From NCBI GenBank assembly GCA_018003035.1, contig JAGNEX010000011.1, forward strand, positions 13,238 through 64,086: a DNA stretch of 50,849 bases. The letters run 5' to 3'. Source of the stretch: Acidimicrobiia bacterium (GTDB lineage: Bacteria > Actinomycetota > Acidimicrobiia > IMCC26256 > JAGNEX01). Both the position numbers and the translations under genes were made by a program. This document shows, piece after piece, positions 40,216 to 48,667 of the stretch (the first letter of the stretch is position 1; each line of letters begins with the position of its first letter). The notes below the pieces were generated by a model that was given only the letters and a program-made list of their open reading frames with translations, ran no database searches and was not told where the DNA came from.

Positions 40216-41754
40216 TCAGCCTGGGGTGGGTGACACCCAACCGTGGCCGCCGCGCCGATCGTCGCCCGCAGCGTGGCCAGTGGTGTCTACCGAGTGGACG
40301 CCTCCGAAGTACAGGTCACGGCGTTCCCAACGATTGGTCGGGAAGGTCGCGTCCAGGCGTTCCAAACAGGTGTCCGCGAACCCGTCTTCGCACTGGAGGA
40401 CCTTGCCGTCCCAGTGGTAGCGGGGTCGGCCGATGGCACCTTCGATCGAATCGCCAAAGTCGATCAAGTGGGAGAGGACCTGGGTGAGTGCGGATCGAAT
40501 CCGTTCCGATCCGCCGGTACCCAAGGCCACCTTCCGTCCGTCGGGCCACCGGACGATGGTTGGAGCCATCATCGATCCGACCCGCAGCCCGGGAGGCTCG
40601 GCGTGGAGACCTTCGGGGTGCAGGTCCTCTTCGCCCATGATGTTGTTGGCGTGAATGCCGGTCCCGTCCAAAAAGATGCCCGAACCCGAACCATTCGAAG
40701 TGGTCATCGCTGCGACGTTGCCATCCGCATCGATGATGCTGATGTGAGTCGTCCCTTTCGAGGCCTGAAGCGGCGAGTATGGCGGCCGCCGCCGGTGGCG
40801 ATCGACCGCTCCGCGAAGCCCCCGGACGGTCGTCGCAACAACCTCGGCGGAGCCTTGTGAAGAGGAGGTGAAGCTGACTTCCTCCATCGAGGCAAGGGCG
40901 GACGCGATGATCGAGCCGCCGAAGGATGGCGGAGGATTGGTGAGCACTTCGACGCCTCGATACGTAACCAGGAGCGGCGGGCGTTCAACGACGCGGTAGG
41001 CAGCCAGATCAGCTGCGGTCAGCAACCCTCCGTGTTGGGCCATGTCACGCTCTATCGATCCGGCAAGCGAGCCCAGGGGCCCGTGGATTTTGGAAGCCCC
41101 GGCGGCGAGGTCTTCCAGGAAGGTGGCGAGCTGTGGGTTGGTGCACAGATCGCCCTCGGTCAGGTACCGGCCTTGGGGAGCGAAGATCTGCCGGCCGGGT
41201 TCGGTGAGCGTAAAGATCGGTTCGAGGAGCGCGAAGAACTGCGCCTGAAAGTGGCTGATCGCTACTCCAGCCCTGGCCGCTTCGATCGCAGGCGCCATGA
41301 CCGCCCGCAAGCCGAGCCGCCCCCACCGACGGTGGATGTGCAGATAGCCCGCAAGGCATCCGGGGACGGCGACCGACCCGTACCCGACGTTGAAACGTTG
41401 CACCGCGCTCCCAAAACGGATGTCGATCGGGGTCATCTGCGGTTCGGGGAGTGCGTGTCCAGCGCTGCTTCGTGACGTCGTTGGGCTTTCGAGTCCCGGG
41501 GTATCGACGAAGAAGTCGACGAGCACCGGTTCCTCGTCGATCGGGTCAGCGAGCAGAAACCCACCGCCGCCCAGCGACGTCAATCCAGGTTCAGCGACGG
41601 CGGCCGCGCATGCTGCACCCACGGCTGCGTCGAACGCGTTCCCGCCGGCCTGGAGGATCTGGCGTGCGGCCTGAACGGTTACCGGATGTCCGGCCGCCAC
41701 CGAGGCGATTCCGCCGCAGGGCGAAGGTCGCCCGTGAGAAATGTTGCCAGCCAT
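40216..41754 (-). CDS. ggt: Gamma-glutamyltransferase
   Basis: A 512-residue Ntn hydrolase that cleaves gamma-glutamyl bonds of glutathione and similar peptides. The N-terminal large-subunit signature is present (GHPVTVQAARQILQAGGNAFDAAVGAACAAAVAEPGLTSLGGGGF). Autocleavage is expected before Thr335 in SKGTTHISIIDADGN, which becomes the nucleophile of the small subunit. SNGSGSGIF, MMAPTIV and GTGGSERI fit the substrate-binding loops. No signal peptide is seen, so it may be cytoplasmic. It is divergent from the GCS2-family gene with only 49 bases between the start codons; CAGGAT 8 nt ahead suggests a leaderless start. Confidence 0.92.
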   Translation of the reverse strand: MAGNISHGRPSPCGGIASVAAGHPVTVQAARQILQAGGNAFDAAVGAACAAAVAEPGLTSLGGGGFLLADPIDEEPVLVDFFVDTPGLESPTTSRSSAGHALPEPQMTPIDIRFGSAVQRFNVGYGSVAVPGCLAGYLHIHRRWGRLGLRAVMAPAIEAARAGVAISHFQAQFFALLEPIFTLTEPGRQIFAPQGRYLTEGDLCTNPQLATFLEDLAAGASKIHGPLGSLAGSIERDMAQHGGLLTAADLAAYRVVERPPLLVTYRGVEVLTNPPPSFGGSIIASALASMEEVSFTSSSQGSAEVVATTVRGLRGAVDRHRRRPPYSPLQASKGTTHISIIDADGNVAAMTTSNGSGSGIFLDGTGIHANNIMGEEDLHPEGLHAEPPGLRVGSMMAPTIVRWPDGRKVALGTGGSERIRSALTQVLSHLIDFGDSIEGAIGRPRYHWDGKVLQCEDGFADTCLERLDATFPTNRWERRDLYFGGVHSVDTTGHAAGDDRRGGHGWVSPTPG

Positions 41755-41791
41755 GGGGGAGGATCCTGCCCTGCCGTGGACGTTTGCGTCC

Positions 41792-41797
41792 TATCCT
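41792..41797 (+). promoter_or_regulatory. -10 box of a leaderless promoter for the GCS2-family gene
   Basis: TATCCT followed by exactly 6 nt and the GTG start, with no ribosome site; it lies in the 49-base gap between divergent start codons. Confidence 0.5.
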
Positions 41798-41803
41798 GAC
41801 CGT

Positions 41804-42937
41804 GTGAACGTCGATTTCAATCCCAACCCCACCCGTTCCTTGGGTGTCGAGATGGAGCTGATCCTGGTCGATCAACTCACCGGCGATCTGGTCGACGCTG
41901 GTGGCGAGATCATTGACGAGCTCGCGGCCATCGGTCTGGGGGATCGGGCAAAGCACGAGCTCTTTGAATGCACGATCGAGATCATTACCGGCGTCGCATC
42001 CAACGTGGCTGAAGCCACCGAAGATCTGCGCCAAACCCTCGACGAACTGTTCAACGCCTGCGACCGGCGGGGACTCGATCCGCTCTGCGTCGGTACCCAT
42101 CCCTACGCGAGTTGGCGGAACCATCGAGTTTCGCCTGATCCGAGGTACGGCGAACTGCTAAAGGCGATGCGCTGGCCGGCGCGTCGACTGCTGATCTTTG
42201 GCGTTCACGTTCATGTGGGGGTGTCGAGCAAGGACAAGGTCATTCCCATCACGAACGCGCTCACTGAAGCGTTGCCGGTCCTGCTTGCTCTGTCGGCCTC
42301 GTCGCCGATGTGGAATGGGACAGACACGGGGATGGCATCGGCGCGCACCAAGGTCTTCGAGGGCCTCCCGACGGCAGGTCTGCCTCCGTTTCTGAACGAC
42401 TGGGCAGAGTTTGAGCGTTTCCTCGGAGCGCTGATGACAGCTCGAGCGATTAAGACGATCCGCGAGGTGTGGTGGGACATCCGACCACATCCCGAGTTCG
42501 GCACCGTCGAGCTTCGGATGTGCGACGGAATCAATACCCTCCGAGAAGTTGGCGCGGTCGCCGCGCTGGCCCAGTGCCTCGTGGAGCGGATGGAACGCCA
42601 GCTGGATGAGGGCCAACGGCTGACTATCCCCGCCAACTGGACCGTTCGAGAGAACAAGTGGCGCGCCAGTCGCTATGGCCTGGACGCTCACTTGATTACG
42701 GACGCGGACGGAATGTGTGAACCGCTCCGAGAGGTGGCGCTCTCACTGGTCGACTCGCTGACGCCGATCTCCCGCGATCTTGCGTGCGAGACAGAGCTTT
42801 TATCGGTGCGTCACATCATCGAGAACGGCAACGGGGCGGACCGCCAGCGGCGAATCCGCAGTGAGGGCGGTTCGGCGGAGGACGTCGTCCACGCCATCGC
42901 TGCCGAGATGCGAACGAACAGGACCACCCGCGTATGA
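41804..42937 (+). CDS. Carboxylate-amine ligase, GCS2 (YbdK/EgtA-like glutamate-cysteine ligase) family
   Basis: A 377-residue ATP-grasp-like ligase. It has the family landmarks: the N-terminal LGVEMELILVD (acidic metal-binding strand), ELFECTIEIITGV, FGVHVHVGV, RPHPEFGTVELRMCD and NKWRASRYGLDA. Relatives join glutamate to cysteine or another amine with ATP; in actinobacteria some serve ergothioneine synthesis (EgtA). The acceptor here is unknown. The GTG start fits the -10 box six bases upstream; a longer frame would overlap the ggt start. The M20 gene begins inside its stop (ATGA), so the two form an operon. Confidence 0.88.
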   Translation: MNVDFNPNPTRSLGVEMELILVDQLTGDLVDAGGEIIDELAAIGLGDRAKHELFECTIEIITGVASNVAEATEDLRQTLDELFNACDRRGLDPLCVGTHPYASWRNHRVSPDPRYGELLKAMRWPARRLLIFGVHVHVGVSSKDKVIPITNALTEALPVLLALSASSPMWNGTDTGMASARTKVFEGLPTAGLPPFLNDWAEFERFLGALMTARAIKTIREVWWDIRPHPEFGTVELRMCDGINTLREVGAVAALAQCLVERMERQLDEGQRLTIPANWTVRENKWRASRYGLDAHLITDADGMCEPLREVALSLVDSLTPISRDLACETELLSVRHIIENGNGADRQRRIRSEGGSAEDVVHAIAAEMRTNRTTRV

Positions 42938-44178
42938 GCGATTCGAATGAAGCACCGCTTGGCGAGAACACCTTTCGGATGCTCGGTGACCTACTCGCCG
43001 AACTGGATCGTTGGTGGGGGATCCACCAGTCCTCCGTGGTCGAGTTTCGCCGTTTCATGCACGCTCACCCGGAGCGGTCCGGGACCGAGGTCATGACGAC
43101 GGAGCGGGTCGTCGGCGAACTCCGTGCGGCAGGCCTCGAACCGCAGGTCCTTACCTCGCGGCCGGGAACGGGTGCGATCGCAACGTGGGACAGCGGTAAA
43201 GCTGGCCCGACGATCGCGGTGCGGGCAGATATCGATGCGCTCGGATCGATAGACCTTCTCGACGAGCCGTACCGAAGCACCGTGCCAGGAGTGGCTCACG
43301 CATGCGGGCACGACGCTCATACGGCAATCGTCTTGGCCCTCGCCCGCTTTCTTACCGATTGCGGTCCCGGATTGGGACTGGCCGGGCGGGTGCGTCTGTT
43401 GTTTGAGCCTGCCGAAGAAGAAGTGCCGGGCGGAGCGATTGAGATGATCGCTGAGGGCGCGCTGGACCATGTCGATGCAATTGTCGGCCTGCATTGCGAT
43501 CCAAAGTCCGACGTTGGGCGTGTGGGGTTGCGGGCGGGTGCAATTTCTTCGGCGGCCGATCAGCTGACCATCGACCTCATCGGCCCCGGGGGCCATACCG
43601 CCAGACCCGAGGAGACCGTCGACCTTGTGTCGGTGGCCGCGAACGTCATCCTGAGCCTGCCAGAGAGCCTCCGAGCAGCTCAGTCGGGGCTGTCCGCGGT
43701 ATTTGGAGCGGTGATCGGCGGCGACGCGCCCAACGCAATCCCGACGCTCGTGCGACTCAGGGGGTCGGTGCGAACCCCCGACGCTACCGCCTGGGAACGC
43801 GCAGAACACCAGGTTCAAGCTGCGCTCTACGGTGCTCTTGCGGACAGCGGAGCGCTCGCCGAGCTGACCTATGTGCAGGGCGTGCCGCCCGTGATCAACG
43901 ATCCAACGATCGTTGGGTTGGTCAGATCTGCGCTCTCTGCGCCGCCCGACTCGGAGCTCGAGGTGTTCGGCGCGCCCCGGTCAGCAGGCGCCGACACCTT
44001 TGCGTGGTATTCCCAGCGGGTGCCGGCGTGTTACATGAGGCTGGGCACGCATAACCCCGCCTGGCCGGAGCACCGCGATCTGCACCACGGGCGGTTCGAT
44101 ATCGACGAACGAGCCCTTCGGTGTGGGTTCGAGACGTTCGCCCGGTCGGTTGTGGCGCTGCTGTCCGAATTGCGGTGA
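42934..44178 (+). CDS. M20-family amidohydrolase
   Basis: A 414-residue metal-dependent amidase of the hippurate/IAA-amino-acid hydrolase type. Metal-binding residues are visible: HACGHDAHT (His122, Cys124, His126, Asp127, His129), the catalytic Glu in EPAEEEVPGG, the LHCDPKSDVG loop, and the C-terminal His in THNPAWPEHRDLHHGRFDID. The lid domain (LTIDLIGPGGHTARPEETVDLV) is present. It overlaps the GCS2-family stop by four bases (ATGA), so translation is probably coupled. Cleavage of an N-acyl or gamma-glutamyl type amide would fit the neighbours, but the substrate is unproven. Confidence 0.9.
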   Translation: MSDSNEAPLGENTFRMLGDLLAELDRWWGIHQSSVVEFRRFMHAHPERSGTEVMTTERVVGELRAAGLEPQVLTSRPGTGAIATWDSGKAGPTIAVRADIDALGSIDLLDEPYRSTVPGVAHACGHDAHTAIVLALARFLTDCGPGLGLAGRVRLLFEPAEEEVPGGAIEMIAEGALDHVDAIVGLHCDPKSDVGRVGLRAGAISSAADQLTIDLIGPGGHTARPEETVDLVSVAANVILSLPESLRAAQSGLSAVFGAVIGGDAPNAIPTLVRLRGSVRTPDATAWERAEHQVQAALYGALADSGALAELTYVQGVPPVINDPTIVGLVRSALSAPPDSELEVFGAPRSAGADTFAWYSQRVPACYMRLGTHNPAWPEHRDLHHGRFDIDERALRCGFETFARSVVALLSELR

Positions 44179-44209
44179 CTACAGGTCAGCGGGGCCGGTG
44201 ACCCACCGC

Positions 44210-45730
44210 TCACTCGGGCTGGTCGGGGCGATTCAGGTCCGACAGCCACGAGTCTGACGGCGGCGGGCCTTCGACCAAGTCGCCGAGGTCTTGGAGCAGC
44301 ACGACTGGATCTTCTTGTGACATGGGTATCGGTCGCGGGCCAGTGTCGTCGGCGGCCGTGCGCATGCCTTCTGGGATCGACACCGTCGACTTGTTCGACC
44401 GCAAGGCGACGAACAGCATTCCGCCGAGGATCAACGCGAAGCCGGACGCCCCCAGGATGAGCCGCCCTTTTCCGTCAGAGGCCAGACGGGTCGCGTTGGT
44501 CACCTTGTCCTGAATGCTTTCGACCGGATTCTCGTTGGCGCCGGCGGCCACCGATGTGGCGAGAATGCTCGGCTTCTGCCGATCATCTGGTTTAGCTACC
44601 ACGACCTGGGCGAACTTTGCGGTCTGCTCGTTGCATGCAACATCGCCGCCAGCGCCTGAGCCGGCGAGTAGCGCCTGGGACAGCCGTTCCGAGAGGGGGA
44701 CCCCTGCCGATTCTTGATTGCGGTACTCGTTCAACGCTTCGGTCACGACTGCGGAGTCAGACACGGCGATTCCTTGGACGCTGACGTTGGTGCTCTGGGC
44801 GTCGATGGAAACTTCGGGGTTGGCGCTCCCCGTGAACGCGGCTGCGCTGCCGTTGACCGTGACGATCGCGTGCTGTTGGGTCGCTGCGTCTGGAGCGAAG
44901 TCAGGATCGATGAGGGACGAGAGCACCTCTTCAGGCGTCTGCCGGTCGCGGATGCTCAGAACTGTGCGGAATGCGGCCGTGTCCGGCTCGGCAACCCCGG
45001 GCTCAGGCAACTGGCCCAGTGGAATGGTGGTCATCGAGGGGCCGCCAGCTTCTGGCGGTGCTCCGCCCGGACGAGCGACCGAAACCATTTTCGAAGATGT
45101 TGGCTTGGGTGACAACCCCTGTTTCGCCTGCGTGTCTGACGCGCCTTGCTGTGCGGGAGTCTGCGTGGCTGGCCGTGTTTCTCGGGTGCTGGCAGACGTC
45201 GTTGGCTGCTCGTCGTCCTGACCGGATACGCCCGTTGTCGTCGAGGTCGGCCCGGAGTCGCTCTGAACACCGGGGAGAGAGGGGCGGTCGGCCGCTTTCG
45301 GTAGGGAGCCCGGCGGATCGCCCTGTTCTGTCTGTTGGCCGGGGTTTTGCAGCGTTGTCGAACTCGGTGGCAGCGGCGGCATCAGATCGATCATTCCCTG
45401 CGTGGAGCGCGGCATGTCGACGCCGATCGAAATGCCGGCACCCATGCCGGGAACCAGGGTGATCGCTGGGACCACCTCTGCCTGGCGAATACCTAGGGCT
45501 TCGTAGTCGGTACATGACGCAATGGCCACGCCCACTTCGCCGGTCTCGGGATCGACGCCCACGATCGACCATGTCGCAGAGGCTCTTCCGGGGAACAACA
45601 CGATCGCTGCCAGAACGCTGATCGCTGCCGCAGAGACCTTGAGACCAGCCAGGCGCGCTCTCATGCGTGCGGCGGAACGCTTCGCGGTGGCAGCGGTCGG
45701 CGGTGCTGGGGGTGCCGATCGGTGTGCCAT
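44210..45730 (-). CDS. DUF1028-family protein, exported and membrane-anchored, with disordered insertion
   Basis: About 506 residues. An N-terminal signal or anchor (VSAAAISVLAAIVLFPGRASA) leads straight into the DUF1028 start, ATWSIVGVDPETGEVGVAIASC, an Ntn-hydrolase-like family. After ~45 residues the domain is interrupted by ~150 residues of Pro/Ser/Thr/Gln-rich low complexity, then resumes with TPEEVLSSL, QQHAIVTVNGSAAAFTG and NVSVQGIAVSD. A C-terminal helix (RLILGASGFALILGGMLFVAL) anchors it, with an acidic cytoplasmic tail. Ordinary DUF1028 proteins are ~220-residue soluble enzymes of unknown activity. The start is uncertain: I chose the ATG that avoids overlap with the crotonase; one 22 codons later is possible. 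Confidence 0.75.
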   Translation of the reverse strand: MAHRSAPPAPPTAATAKRSAARMRARLAGLKVSAAAISVLAAIVLFPGRASATWSIVGVDPETGEVGVAIASCTDYEALGIRQAEVVPAITLVPGMGAGISIGVDMPRSTQGMIDLMPPLPPSSTTLQNPGQQTEQGDPPGSLPKAADRPSLPGVQSDSGPTSTTTGVSGQDDEQPTTSASTRETRPATQTPAQQGASDTQAKQGLSPKPTSSKMVSVARPGGAPPEAGGPSMTTIPLGQLPEPGVAEPDTAAFRTVLSIRDRQTPEEVLSSLIDPDFAPDAATQQHAIVTVNGSAAAFTGSANPEVSIDAQSTNVSVQGIAVSDSAVVTEALNEYRNQESAGVPLSERLSQALLAGSGAGGDVACNEQTAKFAQVVVAKPDDRQKPSILATSVAAGANENPVESIQDKVTNATRLASDGKGRLILGASGFALILGGMLFVALRSNKSTVSIPEGMRTAADDTGPRPIPMSQEDPVVLLQDLGDLVEGPPPSDSWLSDLNRPDQPE

Positions 45731-45755
45731 CAGGGGTTGGGTCGGGCGCAACGTG

Positions 45756-46523
45756 CTAAGCCGATCCTGCCGAGCTTCCAGATTTGATGATGCCATCCCG
45801 GCGTGACTCGATCTGTTCGGCGCTGACGCGCCACTCGGCGAAGCGGCTGCGTTCCATCTTGAGCCAGTCAGATCGCGGCGTGCCGGCACCGTCGTCGTAC
45901 AGCTTGAGGATCGCAGTCAAGGCGCGTCGGTCGCCCCCCGCGATTTGTTCGGCCGTGGCGAGGGCATGGTCCAAGAGTTGGTCGGCGGGTACCGTCCGGT
46001 TCACCAGGCCGATCTGTTCTGCTTCGGTGGCGTCGACCCAACGACCGGTGAGGCTCATCTCCTTGGCGCGGGGTAACCCGATCCGCTCGGTCAGGAGAGG
46101 CGTCATACCACCGCCCGGTACCAAGCCGACCTTCGCGTGGGTGTCAGCAAACCGAGCGTTGCTGCCGGCCAGTATGAAGTCACAGCAGAGGGCGAGCTCT
46201 AGTCCGCCTGTCGCTGCTGCACCGTTACAGGCAGCAATCGTGGGTTTGGTCACTTTCTGGAGCGCTATCCACGGGTCGAGGGTGATCTTGAGCGAGCCGT
46301 CTCCCAACGATTTGAGGTCGAGGCCGGCGCTGAAGGCTGGATCGGCGCCCGTGAGAACCACGACGAATATCGAATCGTCGTCTTGTGCGGCGCCCAGTGC
46401 CGCGCCGAGATCGTTGATCAGATCCCCGTTGAGGGCGTTCCGCTGAGCCGGCCGGTTCATCGTCAAGAGCCGTACACCCGGACGCGGCGTTGCGGTCAGC
46501 AGGACTGGATCGTGATCTGTCAT
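45756..46523 (-). CDS. Enoyl-CoA hydratase/isomerase family protein
   Basis: A 255-residue crotonase. The oxyanion-hole segments are FSAGLDLKSL and CNGAAATGGLELALCCD, followed by FADTHAKVGLVPGGG. The glutamate equivalent to rat Glu144 is not seen (His in DTHAKVG), while one matching Glu164 occurs in AKEMSLTG. This pattern is common among EchA paralogues, so a simple hydratase assignment is not safe. It starts at ATG with TACGCT 8 nt upstream and no ribosome site. It is upstream of, and on the same strand as, the DUF1028 gene. Confidence 0.9.
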   Translation of the reverse strand: MTDHDPVLLTATPRPGVRLLTMNRPAQRNALNGDLINDLGAALGAAQDDDSIFVVVLTGADPAFSAGLDLKSLGDGSLKITLDPWIALQKVTKPTIAACNGAAATGGLELALCCDFILAGSNARFADTHAKVGLVPGGGMTPLLTERIGLPRAKEMSLTGRWVDATEAEQIGLVNRTVPADQLLDHALATAEQIAGGDRRALTAILKLYDDGAGTPRSDWLKMERSRFAEWRVSAEQIESRRDGIIKSGSSAGSA

Positions 46524-46531
46524 GGGGACAG

Positions 46532-46537
46532 AGCGTA
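46532..46537 (-). promoter_or_regulatory. -10 box of a leaderless promoter for the crotonase gene
   Basis: On the minus strand TACGCT is followed by 8 nt and the ATG at 46523; no Shine-Dalgarno is present. Confidence 0.45.
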
Positions 46538-46722
46538 GCGGTCCGGTCGTTCGACAAAGCCCTTCATCCTGCGCGGTGACCATTGTCGCCTGGAGTGCCG
46601 AAGGCGCTCGTTGTGGGTGACAGTCGCTGGTCGCGTAGAGCGCGCAAAATGTCGGTAAATGTGCGGAACTCCGCCACTAAGGGTGGTAGTAATTGGCCTG
46701 GCAATATTGATGGAGGGTCCCC

Positions 46723-47220
46723 GTGCGCTTCAATGAGCTTTACCTTGTGATGCAATCGCCCTGTGAGGCGATGATCGAACGTCTTACGCTGAGCCCCCGG
46801 GTAGCAGCTGATCTGTATGACGAGGTCATGACGCGAGCCTTCTCGCGCTGGACAACCTTGCGGCTCCGCAAGGTTCCACATCGCTACGTCGCCCGGACGG
46901 TGTTAGCGAGATCCCTCGATCTCGCCCTGTCGGGCCGACTTGCGCAGACGGCTGAACTCAACGGTCAGCCGACCCTTGGACTCTCCGAGGCTGATATCGA
47001 CGTTCTCAACGACCGGCGGGCGGTTGCCGCAGGTCTGCGTCGCTTGCGCCGCCCCGTTCGCGAAGCGGTCGCGTATTCGTACCTTGCTGGCTTTGGTGCC
47101 GCGGACACAGCGCATCTAGCAGGCATCACAGAGACAGAGGCGCAGGCCTTCGCCAAATCGGGTGTGGCAGAACTGCGAGGCTGGTTAACCGTGGAGCAAA
47201 TCAATGTCCTCGTCGCCTGA
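46723..47220 (+). CDS. ECF-like RNA polymerase sigma factor
   Basis: 165 residues, GTG start after GGAGGG. The N-terminal half fits a diverged sigma region 2 (AADLYDEVMTRAFSRWTTLRLRKVPHRYVARTVLARSLD), and the C-terminal half a region 4 helix-turn-helix (LRRLRRPVREAVAYSYLAGFGAADTAHLAGITETEAQAFAKSGVAELRGW), as in SigE/SigM-type ECF factors. A GGAACT box at 46665-46670, ~55 nt upstream, resembles an ECF -35 element and may mean autoregulation. It overlaps the next gene by 17 bases, which suggests that gene product is its regulator. Confidence 0.75.
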   Translation: MRFNELYLVMQSPCEAMIERLTLSPRVAADLYDEVMTRAFSRWTTLRLRKVPHRYVARTVLARSLDLALSGRLAQTAELNGQPTLGLSEADIDVLNDRRAVAAGLRRLRRPVREAVAYSYLAGFGAADTAHLAGITETEAQAFAKSGVAELRGWLTVEQINVLVA

Positions 47221-48490
47221 TCCAACTCGAAATGACCGCCTGGAGCGCGTACTCCACGACGGGGCCAAACGGCGTGATCGGAAGCGCCTTCTGGTGGCAG
47301 CAGCCGCGGGATGTCTCGCCCTGATCTCGATCGCAGTCCTTGTCGAAAGACCCGGTAGCCGAGGTCACGAGGCGTCGGTGCGGGCAGAGGCGAGCGAAAC
47401 CTCCACCACCAGCTCGGGCACCGCCACGGTCAAAGGCAAAGACCTCGACCGCGTGGACGCTGGAAGCACTACCACCAACGCCTCCAGTACAACTCGTGCG
47501 GACGAAGCTGCCTCGACCGGGATCTCGACAACGACCATCGACAGCCCTCAGACGACGATCCTGGGTTCTCGGCCTGGTCGTTCGACCGACGACGCTAAGG
47601 ACGGCACCTCAAAAGACGGCGACACAAAAGACACAGACGACCTGGACCAGCCCAAACCGGCGCAGGCGTCGAGTAGCGACGAACTACGAGACGGGGCTGG
47701 ATCGGTTTCCTCGAGCAGTTCCTCGAGCAGTTCGTCGAGCAGCTCAACGAGTGCTCCGAAGTCGAGTTCAACGACCCAGCCAACAGCATCGACCCAACGT
47801 CCGGCAGCCCCGGCGGGGACGCAGGGGGGAAGCTCTGGCACCGCCGCACCGCGCCTTGCTCCTGTTCTTGCGGGGACGACCGTCGCTGAGATCGTCGTGC
47901 CGACCGGAATCAAGGCCGAAAGCCCAGTCACGGTCGATGTCACGGTGTCCGGCCGAGGCGGCATGGACTGCATCGTGGTTGACCTGGGTGACGGATCTCC
48001 TCGATGGGAAAGTGGGTGTTCGATCCCGGCGGCGTGCGGTGTCCGGCAGGCCGCCTCGGTCAGCACGCAGTCGCGAAGCCTGACTGCCAACTATCGATCT
48101 TCGGGTTCGCGAGAGATCTCTGTGTGGCAGCGTCAACGGCTGGCAGGCTCGGCGTGTACTGCCGAGACGTCGCTGCTGGTGCGCAAGTCCGTGCTCGTCG
48201 GCGCCGCGGCCATTCCGCAGCGAGTCCTGAACGTGAAAGTGACCACCACGGCGGACGGGCCGACCGTTGGTGGCGTGTACGTCAGCGTTCGCTCCCGGTC
48301 GGGGGTCCTGCTGACCGACACCGTGACCGACCGTCTGGGCAATGCCGCGTTGCGAGTACCCGAGAACGACCTGGTCTATGTCGAAGCCGAAGCACCCAAT
48401 CTCGATCCCAAATGTCGTTGGGTCGCCAACGGTTCCGCCGGTGCTGGGACCACGGTCGTGACCCTCGGGCTACGCAAGAGTTGTCAGTAG
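47204..48490 (+). CDS. Single-pass membrane protein, possible sigma-factor regulator
   Basis: 428 residues: a basic cytoplasmic N-terminus of ~25 residues (RNDRLERVLHDGAKRRDRK), one membrane helix (LLVAAAAGCLALISIAVLV), a ~170-residue Ser/Thr/Asp-rich linker including a run of serines, and an external beta-rich part with an Ig/PKD-like segment (VTVDVTVSGRGGMDCIVVDLGDGS) and a carboxypeptidase-regulatory-like segment (VGGVYVSVRSRSG...TDRLGNAALRVPENDLVYVEAEA). Several Cys could form disulfides. It overlaps the sigma gene by 17 bases, the place of an anti-sigma factor, but the cytoplasmic part is too short for a known anti-sigma domain and lacks a ZAS motif. Confidence 0.7.
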   Translation: MSSSPDPTRNDRLERVLHDGAKRRDRKRLLVAAAAGCLALISIAVLVERPGSRGHEASVRAEASETSTTSSGTATVKGKDLDRVDAGSTTTNASSTTRADEAASTGISTTTIDSPQTTILGSRPGRSTDDAKDGTSKDGDTKDTDDLDQPKPAQASSSDELRDGAGSVSSSSSSSSSSSSSTSAPKSSSTTQPTASTQRPAAPAGTQGGSSGTAAPRLAPVLAGTTVAEIVVPTGIKAESPVTVDVTVSGRGGMDCIVVDLGDGSPRWESGCSIPAACGVRQAASVSTQSRSLTANYRSSGSREISVWQRQRLAGSACTAETSLLVRKSVLVGAAAIPQRVLNVKVTTTADGPTVGGVYVSVRSRSGVLLTDTVTDRLGNAALRVPENDLVYVEAEAPNLDPKCRWVANGSAGAGTTVVTLGLRKSCQ

Positions 48491-48653
48491 CACCGAGGTC
48501 AGAACCAAAGCAGGCGCGCTGCGGTGACAGCGGACCGACGGTCTGGCCTCAAGAGCCGGCGGTCGACGATCTGTCGCCCGCTCGGCCGTTGCGGGCGCTG
48601 GCCCGTGGTGGGTTCGCGACGGGCTCGACAGGCATCTCAAGGCTGAGACCATC

Positions 48654-48659
48654 TAGCGT
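48654..48659 (+). promoter_or_regulatory. -10 box of a leaderless promoter for serB
   Basis: TAGCGT followed by 8 nt and the GTG start; no Shine-Dalgarno is present. Confidence 0.45.
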
Positions 48660-48667
48660 CCAGGGGC

